Shown here one piece after another: positions 1 through 7,222 of a stretch of 11,817 bases of DNA (position 1 is the stretch's first letter; each line of letters starts with the position of its first letter). The notes below the pieces were generated by a model that was not told where the DNA came from, did no database searches, and was given only the letters and a program-made list of their open reading frames with translations. The DNA is from Candidatus Agathobaculum merdigallinarum (GTDB lineage: Bacteria > Bacillota > Clostridia > Oscillospirales > Butyricicoccaceae), in assembly GCA_019115425.1 (NCBI GenBank), contig DXDO01000070.1, positions 1 through 11,817 on the forward strand. The letters run 5' to 3'. Both the position numbers and the translations under genes were made by a program.

Positions 1-2
1 TG

Positions 3-1892
3 ACCGCTGAGGTCGCTCCCCTGTCCGCGCCGTCCATCGCGTGCGCGCCCGCGGGCAATACGGAAAAGGAAAAGCTGCTGAACCACGCTTCCACGCTCGG
101 CATCTGCCTTGAGCGCGGCTTGGTCGAGCGGTTCGACGGCTCGATCGGCGCGAACTCGGTGTTCATGCCGTTCGGCGGCAAGTACCAGCTCACCCCGGCG
201 CAGGTCATGGCGGCGACCATGCCCGCCCTGAACGGCCAGTGCGAGACTGCGTCCGTGATGGCGTTCGGCTTTGACCCCTATTACACCGAGCAGAACCCCT
301 TCCTCGGCGCTTCTGCTGCGGTGATCGAATCGGTTGCGAAGCTGGTTGCAGCGGGCTGCGACTTTGAGACCGCATATCTCACCTTCCAAGAATACTTCGA
401 GCGGCTGGGCAAGGACCCGAAGCGCTTCGGCAAGCCGCTTTCCGCCCTGCTGGGCGCATACACCGCGCAGGAGGAGCTGTGCCTCGGCGCGATCGGCGGC
501 AAGGACTCCATGAGCGGCTCGTTCGACGATATGGACGTACCGCCGACGCTGGTTTCGTTCGCCATCGCCCCGCAGGATGCCTCCCGCCTGATCTCGCCCG
601 AGTTCAAGGCTGCGGACCATCCGGTTTACTTCTTCGACGCGCCGTACAATCAGGACGGCTCGCCGGATCACCAGACCATGAAGCACATCTGGAACGAGGT
701 CGCAAACCTCATCGCTTCCGGCAAGGCCGTGTCCGCATGGGCGCTGTCGGTTGGCGGCATCGCCGAGGGCGTGTGTAAGATGGCTCTCGGCAACAAGATC
801 GGCTTTGCGTTTGACGAATCCTTCCCTGCCGAGGCGCTCTACCTCAAGAACTTCGGCGGCATCCTGATCGAAGCTGTGGAAGACCTGCCGGCATACTGGC
901 TGGTTGGCCGCACGACCGCGGACGAGGCCATCACGGTCGCGGGCGAGCGCGTTTCGCTCGACGAGCTGACGGGCGCGTTCGAGGGCCGTCTGGAAAGCGT
1001 GTTCCCGACCCGTGCGGACGCTGCGGACGAGCACCTGACCAAGGTATCCTACACCGAGCGCAACGGCAAGGCCCCGGCGGTCAAGTCGGCAAAGCCCCTT
1101 GCGGTCATTCCGGTCTTCCCGGGCACCAACTGTGAGTACGACACCGCGCGCGCGGTTGAAAACGCAGGCGGCGCAGCGGAGATCATCGTGGTGCGCAACT
1201 ACTCCGCGGACGCACTCGCCGAGAGCGCAGAGCAGCTCGAGAGCGCCATCCGCCGCGCGCAGATGATGATCCTGCCGGGCGGCTTCTCGGGCGGCGACGA
1301 GCCGGACGGCTCGGGCAAATTCATCGCCTCCTTCCTGCGCGGCCCGGGCATCAAGGATGCCATCCACGAGCTGCTCGGCAAGCGCGACGGCCTGATGCTC
1401 GGCATCTGCAACGGCTTCCAGGCGCTGATCAAGCTCGGCCTTGTGCCCTACGGCGAGATTCGCGACGAGATGACCGGCGACGACCCGACGCTGACCTTCA
1501 ACCTGATCGGCCGCCACCAGAGCCGTTATGTGACCACGCGCGTCGCGTCGGTAAAGTCCCCGTGGCTGTCCTCCTGCGAGGTCGGCGACCTGCACTCGAT
1601 CGCGATCTCGCACGGCGAGGGCCGCTTCGTCGCCCCGCAGAGCGTGATCGACGACCTCGCAAAGAACGGCCAGATCGCGTTCCAGTACACCGACCTTGCG
1701 GGCGAGCCGTCGATGGACATTGCGTGGAACCCGAACGGCTCGATGTGCGCGATCGAGGGCATCACCAGCCCGGACGGCCGCGTGCTGGGCAAGATGGGCC
1801 ACACCGAGCGGTACAGCCCGTTCGTCGGCAAGAATATCTACGGCGAAAAGTACCAGCCGATCTTCGCAAACGGCGTGAAATACTTTAAGTAA
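3..1892 (+). CDS. purL: Phosphoribosylformylglycinamidine synthase, C-terminal part (5' end outside window)
   Basis: PurL makes formylglycinamidine ribonucleotide from FGAR, glutamine and ATP, the fourth step of cytosolic de novo purine synthesis. The frame is open from the first complete codon at position 3, so the gene continues off the left edge. The TTG at 120 is only an internal codon. About 629 residues are visible, roughly half of the ~1,200-residue fused enzyme known from Clostridia and Proteobacteria. The synthetase half shows GGKDSMSGSFDDMD near 500-540. The C-terminal class I glutaminase domain shows GTNCEYD (about 1122), LPGGFSGGDEP (about 1270) and GICNGFQ. The nucleophile is the Cys at 1407-1409, and the His and Glu of SHGEGRF are at 1611-1613 and 1617-1619, so the glutaminase triad is intact. 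The fusion explains why no separate purQ is needed here. The stop is followed at once by a stem-loop terminator. Family assignment is secure; only the start is missing. Confidence 0.96.
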   Translation, partial: TAEVAPLSAPSIACAPAGNTEKEKLLNHASTLGICLERGLVERFDGSIGANSVFMPFGGKYQLTPAQVMAATMPALNGQCETASVMAFGFDPYYTEQNPFLGASAAVIESVAKLVAAGCDFETAYLTFQEYFERLGKDPKRFGKPLSALLGAYTAQEELCLGAIGGKDSMSGSFDDMDVPPTLVSFAIAPQDASRLISPEFKAADHPVYFFDAPYNQDGSPDHQTMKHIWNEVANLIASGKAVSAWALSVGGIAEGVCKMALGNKIGFAFDESFPAEALYLKNFGGILIEAVEDLPAYWLVGRTTADEAITVAGERVSLDELTGAFEGRLESVFPTRADAADEHLTKVSYTERNGKAPAVKSAKPLAVIPVFPGTNCEYDTARAVENAGGAAEIIVVRNYSADALAESAEQLESAIRRAQMMILPGGFSGGDEPDGSGKFIASFLRGPGIKDAIHELLGKRDGLMLGICNGFQALIKLGLVPYGEIRDEMTGDDPTLTFNLIGRHQSRYVTTRVASVKSPWLSSCEVGDLHSIAISHGEGRFVAPQSVIDDLAKNGQIAFQYTDLAGEPSMDIAWNPNGSMCAIEGITSPDGRVLGKMGHTERYSPFVGKNIYGEKYQPIFANGVKYFK

Positions 1893-1902
1893 AAGCAATG
1901 GA

Positions 1903-1926
1903 AAAGCGCCCCGTATGGGGCGCTTT
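1903..1926 (+). terminator. Stem-loop terminator after purL
   Basis: A perfect 10-bp stem (AAAGCGCCCC / GGGGCGCTTT) with a GTAT loop begins 11 nt after the purL stop. Upstream A residues and a short T-rich tail (TTTATT) give it the form of a Rho-independent terminator. The tail is short, so some read-through into the thioesterase gene is plausible. That would explain how the next gene, whose Shine-Dalgarno sequence starts only a few bases later, is expressed without an obvious promoter. Confidence 0.75.
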
Positions 1927-1948
1927 ATTCTCAGAAGGAGTATCATTT

Positions 1949-2365
1949 ATGACCCCCTACGAACACAAAGTCCAATATTACGAAACCGACGGCATGGGCA
2001 TCGTGCACCACTCGAACTACATCCGCTGGTTCGAGGAGGCGCGCGTCGACCTGCTTGAGCAGCTTGGCTACGGCTATGACCGCATCGAGGCCGAGGGCTT
2101 CAGCAGTCCTGTACTTGAAGTTGCATGCAAATATAAGACCATGGCGCGTTTTGGGGATACCGTACTGATCTCTGCGCGGATTATGGATTACAACGGTGTA
2201 CGCCTGACGCTGCATTATGAGGTGCGCGACGCGCAAACGGAGGACCTTCGCTGCGAGGGCGAAAGCCGTCACTGCTTCATGGGACGCGAAGGCCGCCCTG
2301 TATCCCTCAAGCGGAGCTGGCCCGCGCTCGATCAGGCGCTGTCCGCACAGATTCAAGCGGACTGA
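1949..2365 (+). CDS. Acyl-CoA thioesterase, YbgC/FadM hotdog family
   Basis: This 138-residue single-domain hotdog protein probably hydrolyses a short or medium acyl-CoA or acyl-ACP thioester in the cytosol. The N-terminal motif YYETDGMGIVHHSNYIRWFE (residues 10-29), followed by AR, matches the family signature, in which the Asp after Thr (D14 here) is the catalytic residue. Length is typical for the family. I chose ATG 1949 because AGAAGGAG (1933-1940) sits 8 nt upstream and the protein then starts like family members. The in-frame ATG at 1898 would add 17 residues translated through the terminator stem and lacks a clear ribosome site. No promoter is visible between the terminator and the start, so expression may depend on read-through. 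The gene has no evident link to the sugar-acid cluster. Substrate is unknown; a 4-hydroxybenzoyl-CoA thioesterase label would also fit the family. Confidence 0.88.
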   Translation: MTPYEHKVQYYETDGMGIVHHSNYIRWFEEARVDLLEQLGYGYDRIEAEGFSSPVLEVACKYKTMARFGDTVLISARIMDYNGVRLTLHYEVRDAQTEDLRCEGESRHCFMGREGRPVSLKRSWPALDQALSAQIQAD

Positions 2366-2466
2366 CCGTTTTATATTTTCCTCAGGGCTGTATACGCTCC
2401 GTTTCTGCAATCCCCCATTTTTCCAAAGCACGGAGACAGATTTTTCTTTCTCTTCCATTCAATCCC

Positions 2467-2495
2467 TTGATAAAAAAGACATAATTTGATATGAT
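2467..2495 (+). promoter_or_regulatory. Sigma-A-type promoter for the IclR gene
   Basis: TTGATA (2467-2472) and TATGAT (2490-2495) are separated by exactly 17 bp in an A/T-rich stretch, close to the housekeeping consensus. The start site would be near 2502, leaving a leader of about 60 nt before the iclR ATG. This means iclR is transcribed on its own rather than from purL. Confidence 0.75.
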
Positions 2496-2521
2496 CGATA
2501 TAGGGAAGTTTTAGATGCGGG

Positions 2522-2533
2522 CGGTCTGGACCG
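2522..2533. promoter_or_regulatory. Small dyad in the iclR leader, possible autoregulatory operator
   Basis: CGGTC-TG-GACCG is a 5-bp inverted repeat about 20 nt downstream of the predicted iclR start site. IclR-family repressors often bind short dyads near their own promoter, so it is a candidate operator. The arms are short and no second matching copy was found at the larA promoter, so this is weak. Confidence 0.22.
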
Positions 2534-2561
2534 TTCGTTTGGAAAGGGGATCTATTTTGAA

Positions 2562-3326
2562 ATGCCGCAGGAGCAACATCGTGCCACCGCCCGTGTGTTG
2601 GATATTTTGGAGAAATTGTCCGTAAAACGCGAGGGTCTGACCTTGACCGACCTGTCCCATATGCTGGCCGCACCCAAAAGCAGCCTGTTCCCCATCGTCC
2701 ATACGCTGGAGGAACGACACTATCTGCATCAGGACGAAGGTTCCGGCCGCTATACCATTGGTTCGGGCTGTTGGATACTGGGCGCCGCCTTTGCCGCGGA
2801 CGGCGGTCTGGAACCCATCATCGAAATCATGAAAAAAATCGTGGAGCAATGTCAGGAAACCTGTCAGCTGGGGCGACTGGACGGCGGCAATGTGCTGTAT
2901 ATAGAGAAGGAGGACTCCTCCCAAACAATCCGTATGATTTCGCAAGTGGGAAACCGCTTGCCAGCCAACGCCACTGCGATCGGCAAGGCGCTGCTCAGCG
3001 GACTGACGGATGATGAGATCCGTTCGCTATATGCTGATGGGCTCCCCCGCCTGACGGAAAACACCGTGACCGAGATGGATACTCTGCTCGCCCAGCTGGC
3101 AGAGGTGCGGACCAACGGGATGGCGACCGAGCGCGAGGAATCCACGCCGCAGCTGGCCTGCTGGGCGGTGCCCCTGCGCAGGCAGGACAAGGTCTTTGCC
3201 GCGCTCAGTGTATCCGTCCCCCTGTTCCGCTGCAGCCCGGAAAAAAAGGATATGGTATGCCAATGCCTGCGCGAAGCGCAGGCAGAAATCGAGCGGCTGG
3301 CTGGGATCTGGGCATTCAGGCTGTGA
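2562..3326 (+). CDS. IclR-family transcriptional regulator
   Basis: The 254-residue product has the two-domain IclR layout. An N-terminal winged helix-turn-helix (about residues 8-70) includes LTLTDLSHMLAAPKSSLFPI as the recognition region and a wing ending in GRYTIG. A C-terminal effector-binding domain (about 75-250) contains the family-typical NATAIGKALLSGL and a CWAVPLRRQDKVFAALSVSVP strand region. Length is normal for the family. The start ATG lies 12 nt after AAAGGGG, and a good promoter is present upstream. Family members sense small organic or sugar acids (KdgR, IclR, PcaR) and often control adjacent catabolic genes. Here the gene converges on the sugar-acid/hydroxyacid operon rather than diverging from it. 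Control of that operon is therefore inferred from proximity only. Activator or repressor role cannot be told. Confidence 0.93.
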   Translation: MPQEQHRATARVLDILEKLSVKREGLTLTDLSHMLAAPKSSLFPIVHTLEERHYLHQDEGSGRYTIGSGCWILGAAFAADGGLEPIIEIMKKIVEQCQETCQLGRLDGGNVLYIEKEDSSQTIRMISQVGNRLPANATAIGKALLSGLTDDEIRSLYADGLPRLTENTVTEMDTLLAQLAEVRTNGMATEREESTPQLACWAVPLRRQDKVFAALSVSVPLFRCSPEKKDMVCQCLREAQAEIERLAGIWAFRL

Positions 3327-3361
3327 TCCCTGCCGCTGTCTGCAAACAGAATACAAATGGG

Positions 3362-3397
3362 AACGAGCCGGATCTCCATGCGGAGATCCGGCTCGTT
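3362..3397. terminator. Bidirectional stem-loop between iclR and the PFOR gene
   Basis: A perfect 16-bp inverted repeat (arms 3362-3377 and 3382-3397, loop ATGC) lies between the convergent stop codons of iclR (3326) and PFOR (3474). The stem is very stable, but the T-run is short on both strands (TTT on plus, ATTTG a few bases out on minus). Its place between tail-to-tail genes makes a shared terminator the natural reading. Confidence 0.78.
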
Positions 3398-3473
3398 TCG
3401 ACAAAGAAGGGGGATATCTGCCGTTCCAAAAAGGATCGGCTGGCTAAAAAGAATGAAGATGTGTGCTGTATGA

Positions 3474-6400
3474 TTATGCCTCGTCCGCCAGCTTGCGGTA
3501 CTTGGCATAGCGCGCCTTTGCGTCTGCAATCGCCTTCTGATAGAGGGCGTCGGCACGCTCTGGGAAGTTGTTCTTGAGCGAAGCGAAGCGGTTTTCGCCC
3601 ATGAGGTAATCCATCATTTTTTCCGTATCCGGCTCAGGAGAGTCGAGCTGGAAGGGATTCTTACCCTCCGCCGCGCGGCGGGGATCATAACGATACAGGT
3701 GCCAGTAGCCGCATTCGACCGCTTTTTTCATCTCGGTCTGCGTGCAGCTCATGCCCGCCTTGATATGCTGCTCGAGACACGGGCAGTATGCGATGATGAT
3801 GGACGGGCCCGGATAGGCTTCCGCCTCGCGAATGGCTTTCAGCGTCTGCGCCTGATCGTAGCCCATGGCGACCTGCGCCACATAAATATAACCGTAGTTC
3901 ATGAAGATCGCGCCGAGGTCCTTCTTGGCGATCTGTTTGCCGCCCGCGGCAAACTTCGCGACCGCAGAGGTCGGCGTCGCCTTGGAGGACTGGCCGCCGG
4001 TGTTGGAATACACCTCGGTATCCAGAACGAGCAGGTTGACATCACGGTTCTGCGCCAGGACATGGTCGATACCGCCAAAGCCGATATCATACGCCCAGCC
4101 GTCGCCGCCGATCGCCCAAATCGACTTTTTGGAGAGGTATTCCTTGTTTTCAAGGATGTACTCAACGTCCGGAGTCTGCTCACACTTCTCCAGCGCCGCA
4201 ATCAGCGCGTCTGAAACCGCGCGGGACTGCTCACGATCCTCCCAGTTTTCCATGTACGCAGTGACCGCATCGACCGCAACACCCGCGTTTTTCAGGTTTT
4301 CCATGCGGATGAGCAGCTCCTTGCGGATCGCATCCTGCGCATGGAAGAAGCCGTAGGCAAACTCCGCGTTGTCCTCAAACAGGGAGTGCTCCCAAGCGGG
4401 ACCGAAGCCGCGCTCGTCGCGGCAGTACGGCAGGATCGGCGCGCCGCCGCTGTAGGCGGACGAGCAGCCGGCCGCATTGCCGATGTACATATGGTCGCCC
4501 ACCAGCTGGCTGACCAGCTTGATGTAGGTCGTTTCCGCGCAGCCCGCACAAGCCGCGGAGAACTGGAAGTATGGCTTGGCAAACTGGATGGACTTGACGT
4601 TCTTGTCGCTGACCACATCCTTCTTGAGGTAGGATTCGTTCATCGCGACTTCATCGAAGTTCTTCTGTTCTGCCTTCATTTCTTCAAACGGGGTCATAAC
4701 CAGCGCGCCCTCGACCGGACACGCGGTCAGGCACACGCCGCAGCCCAAGCAGTCATACGGCGATACCTGCATGCGGAAGGAGTAAGCCGGCGCATCCTTG
4801 CCCAGCCCCTTGGCCTGCACGGTCTCAAAGGACGCGGGCACAGACTGCTTTTCCTCCTCGGTGAGCAGCACGGGACGGATCGCCGCGTGCGGACAGGCCA
4901 TGACGCAGCGGTTGCACTGCGCGCATTTTGCGCCGTCCCACTTGGGTACCATAGTCGCAACGCCGCGCTTGGCGTAAGATGATGTGCCGTTTTCCCAGGT
5001 GCCGTCCAGCACGCCGTGCTTCTGGAACACGGAAACCGGCAGCTTATCGCCCTGCTGGCGATCCATCGGCAGCACAATATCGCGGACAAAGGGCGTTGCA
5101 TTGATTTCTGCCGCCGGCGTATCGGCCGCATCTGCCCAGCTCGCCGGAATATCCACCTTGACCGCAGCATTGATACCCTTATCGACCGCCTCATTGTTCA
5201 TATCGACGATCTTCTGTCCGGCCTTCTTGAAGTAGGAATTATAGTTATTCTTCTTCATGTCCTCGACCGCAACATCCAGCGGGATCACTCTGGTCAGGGC
5301 AAAAAAGGCGGCCTGCAGGATGTTGTTGGTGCGCTTGCCGAGACCGATCTCCGCAGCAATCTTCGCCGCATCGATGATATAGAACTGCGCGTGTTTGCGG
5401 CACAGGTCGCGCTTCATTTTGGCAGGCAGGCGGGTCTCCAGCTCCTCCACGCTCCACGGACAGTTGAGCAGATAGATCCCGCCCTCCTTGAGGTCGTCCG
5501 TAGTGTCATACTTATCCACATAAGTGGATGCATGGACGGCGACAAAGTCCGCCGAGGAGACCAGATAGGTCGAGCGGATCGGATCGTCGCCAAAGCGCAG
5601 ATGGGACTGGGTCAGGCCGCCGGACTTCATGGAGTCGTAGGAGAAATACGCCTGCGCGTACTTGTCCGCCGTCAGGCCGATGGTGGTGATGGCGTTCTTG
5701 TTCGCGCCCACCGTGCCGTCGCCGCCAAGGCCCCAGATCTTGCAGGAGATCTCACCCGGATGCGCCAGCTCGACCTCGGTATAATCCAGAGAGGTATGGG
5801 TCACGTCATCGTTGATGCCAATGGTAAAGTTATTCTTCGGCTGTTCCTGACGCAGGTTGTCATAGACCGCGATGAACTGACCGGGCGTGGTGTCCTTGGA
5901 GGACAAGCCGTAGCGGCCACCGACGATCTTGATATCCGCGCGACCCGCCTGGTTGAGCGCGGTGCATACGTCGAGGTAAAGCGGCTCGCCGACCGAGCCG
6001 GTCTCCTTGGAGCGGTCGAGCACTGCAATCTTTTTGCAGGTCGCGGGGATCGCTTCAGAGAAATGCTTGACCGAGAACGGGCGGTACAGGTGTACCTGTA
6101 CAAGGCCGACCTTGCGCCCCCGGGCATTGAGGTAATCGATGGTCTCCTTGACCGCTTCGGACGCGGAGCACATCACCACAATGACCTCTTCCGCATCCGG
6201 TGCGCCGTAATAATTGAACAGCTTGTAGTTGCGGCCGGTCAGGGCATTGATCTCGTCCATGTAGTGCTGTACGGTGTCGGGCACGGTCGCGCTCTTGACG
6301 TTTGCGCCCTCCTTGCACTGGAAGTAGATATCCGGATTGACATTGTTGCCGCGGTTGGTGGGATGCTCCGGATTGAGCGACTGGCGGCGGAACGCCTTGA

Positions 6401-6998
6401 GGGCATCGTAATCGACCAGACCGCGCAGATCCTCATAATCGAGGGTCTCGATACGCTGCATCTCGTGCGAGGTGCGGAAGCCGTCAAAGCAGTGCATGAA
6501 GGCATAGCGCGCGCTGATCGCGGAAAGATGCGCAACCGCGCCCAGATCCATCGCCTCCTGCGGCGATGAGGACATGAGCATGGCGTAGCCCGTCGTGCGG
6601 CAGGTCATAAAGTCGGTGTGGTCGCCGAAGATCGAATGGTGGTTGCTCGTCACAACGCGGGAGGCGATGTGCATAACGTTCGGCAAAAACTGTCCGCCCA
6701 TAGCGTACATCGCCGGGATCATCAGCATCAGGCCCTGGGACGAGGTAAAGGTCGTTGTCAGCGCGCCCGCCTGCAGGGAACCGTGGCAGGTGCCCGCGGC
6801 GCCGGCCTCGGACTGCATCTGAATAACGTCCACGGTCGAACCGAACAGGTTTTTCCGGCCCTTTGCCGACCATTCGTCCACCTTCTCCGCCATCGGCGAG
6901 GACGGGGTGATCGGATAAATTGCCGCAACCTCGGTAAAGGCATAAGCCACATGGGCCGCGGCGGTATTGCCGTCCATGACGGCATATTTCTTTTTCAT
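3474..6998 (-). CDS. nifJ: Pyruvate:ferredoxin (flavodoxin) oxidoreductase, single-chain
   Basis: PFOR converts pyruvate and CoA to acetyl-CoA and CO2 and passes two electrons to ferredoxin, the central pyruvate step of anaerobes. The chosen ATG gives 1,174 residues and has AGGAG at 7010-7014. The frame stays open 78 codons further upstream, but that part has no family resemblance. Residues equivalent to those of the Desulfovibrio africanus enzyme are visible: YPITPSS (28-34, with T31), E64 and R114 at the pyruvate site; two 4Fe-4S motifs C692/C695/C698/C702 and C750/C753/C756/C760; proximal-cluster ligands C817, C820, C845 and probably C1074; and the thiamine diphosphate region beginning GDGWAYDIG (965-973) through N999. 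All key residues are present. The long C-terminal extension of the D. africanus enzyme is absent. The gene lies 208 nt after the lyase large subunit and may be co-transcribed or use its own promoter. Confidence 0.97.
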   Translation of the reverse strand: MKKKYAVMDGNTAAAHVAYAFTEVAAIYPITPSSPMAEKVDEWSAKGRKNLFGSTVDVIQMQSEAGAAGTCHGSLQAGALTTTFTSSQGLMLMIPAMYAMGGQFLPNVMHIASRVVTSNHHSIFGDHTDFMTCRTTGYAMLMSSSPQEAMDLGAVAHLSAISARYAFMHCFDGFRTSHEMQRIETLDYEDLRGLVDYDALKAFRRQSLNPEHPTNRGNNVNPDIYFQCKEGANVKSATVPDTVQHYMDEINALTGRNYKLFNYYGAPDAEEVIVVMCSASEAVKETIDYLNARGRKVGLVQVHLYRPFSVKHFSEAIPATCKKIAVLDRSKETGSVGEPLYLDVCTALNQAGRADIKIVGGRYGLSSKDTTPGQFIAVYDNLRQEQPKNNFTIGINDDVTHTSLDYTEVELAHPGEISCKIWGLGGDGTVGANKNAITTIGLTADKYAQAYFSYDSMKSGGLTQSHLRFGDDPIRSTYLVSSADFVAVHASTYVDKYDTTDDLKEGGIYLLNCPWSVEELETRLPAKMKRDLCRKHAQFYIIDAAKIAAEIGLGKRTNNILQAAFFALTRVIPLDVAVEDMKKNNYNSYFKKAGQKIVDMNNEAVDKGINAAVKVDIPASWADAADTPAAEINATPFVRDIVLPMDRQQGDKLPVSVFQKHGVLDGTWENGTSSYAKRGVATMVPKWDGAKCAQCNRCVMACPHAAIRPVLLTEEEKQSVPASFETVQAKGLGKDAPAYSFRMQVSPYDCLGCGVCLTACPVEGALVMTPFEEMKAEQKNFDEVAMNESYLKKDVVSDKNVKSIQFAKPYFQFSAACAGCAETTYIKLVSQLVGDHMYIGNAAGCSSAYSGGAPILPYCRDERGFGPAWEHSLFEDNAEFAYGFFHAQDAIRKELLIRMENLKNAGVAVDAVTAYMENWEDREQSRAVSDALIAALEKCEQTPDVEYILENKEYLSKKSIWAIGGDGWAYDIGFGGIDHVLAQNRDVNLLVLDTEVYSNTGGQSSKATPTSAVAKFAAGGKQIAKKDLGAIFMNYGYIYVAQVAMGYDQAQTLKAIREAEAYPGPSIIIAYCPCLEQHIKAGMSCTQTEMKKAVECGYWHLYRYDPRRAAEGKNPFQLDSPEPDTEKMMDYLMGENRFASLKNNFPERADALYQKAIADAKARYAKYRKLADEA

Positions 6999-7033
6999 GG
7001 GGTATTCATCTCCTGTAAAAGATAGGTTGCACC

Positions 7034-7066
7034 GCGCAGGCGGGTGGCTCACTTTCCCGCCTGTGC
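7034..7066 (-). other. Hairpin in the PFOR 5' leader
   Basis: Two 11-nt arms (7034-7044 and 7056-7066) around an 11-nt loop form a G/C-rich stem with one mismatch (an A-C pair on the transcribed strand). The hairpin lies 20 nt before the PFOR Shine-Dalgarno sequence. If the -10 element at 7074-7079 is real, the mRNA would begin almost exactly at this hairpin, suggesting a 5' stabiliser or a regulator site. Confidence 0.4.
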
Positions 7067-7073
7067 CGCACAT

Positions 7074-7082
7074 TCTATAACA
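7074..7082 (-). promoter_or_regulatory. nifJ: Possible extended -10 promoter for PFOR
   Basis: On the minus strand TGT-TATAGA forms a TGn-extended -10 box about 76 nt before the PFOR ATG. No convincing -35 hexamer lies 16-18 bp further upstream. A separate promoter for a central-metabolism gene at the end of a catabolic operon would make sense, but the support is only this short motif. Confidence 0.33.
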
Positions 7083-7202
7083 CTGCCATACGCTTTTCTG
7101 CGCGCAGCGGACAGATGCGGCAAGTGCAAAAGCCGCGGCAGCACGAAAATTTCTCTGCTTTGCACTGCCGCAGCTTATTTTCCAATATCCCCTTGCGGAT
7201 TG

Positions 7203-7222
7203 GAAATTACACGAAATTACAC
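7203..7222. repeat. Exact 10-bp tandem duplication at a stop codon
   Basis: GAAATTACAC occurs twice head to tail (7203-7212 and 7213-7222, plus-strand reading). On the minus strand the units cover the last codons and the TAA of the large lyase subunit. The downstream copy supplies the stop. Losing one copy would shift the frame by 10 bases into an open frame running through to PFOR. Confidence 0.9.

Noticed and set aside
1898..1948. Longer start for the thioesterase
   Set aside because: It would be translated through the purL terminator stem and lacks a ribosome site, while ATG 1949 has AGAAGGAG at good spacing and a family-like N-terminus.
1943..2458. 171-codon minus-strand open frame over the thioesterase gene
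   Set aside because: It is the antisense shadow of the hotdog gene with no motif or ribosome site.
5016..6569. 517-codon plus-strand open frame inside the PFOR gene
   Set aside because: It is the mirror of a highly conserved PFOR coding region and shows no family features of its own.
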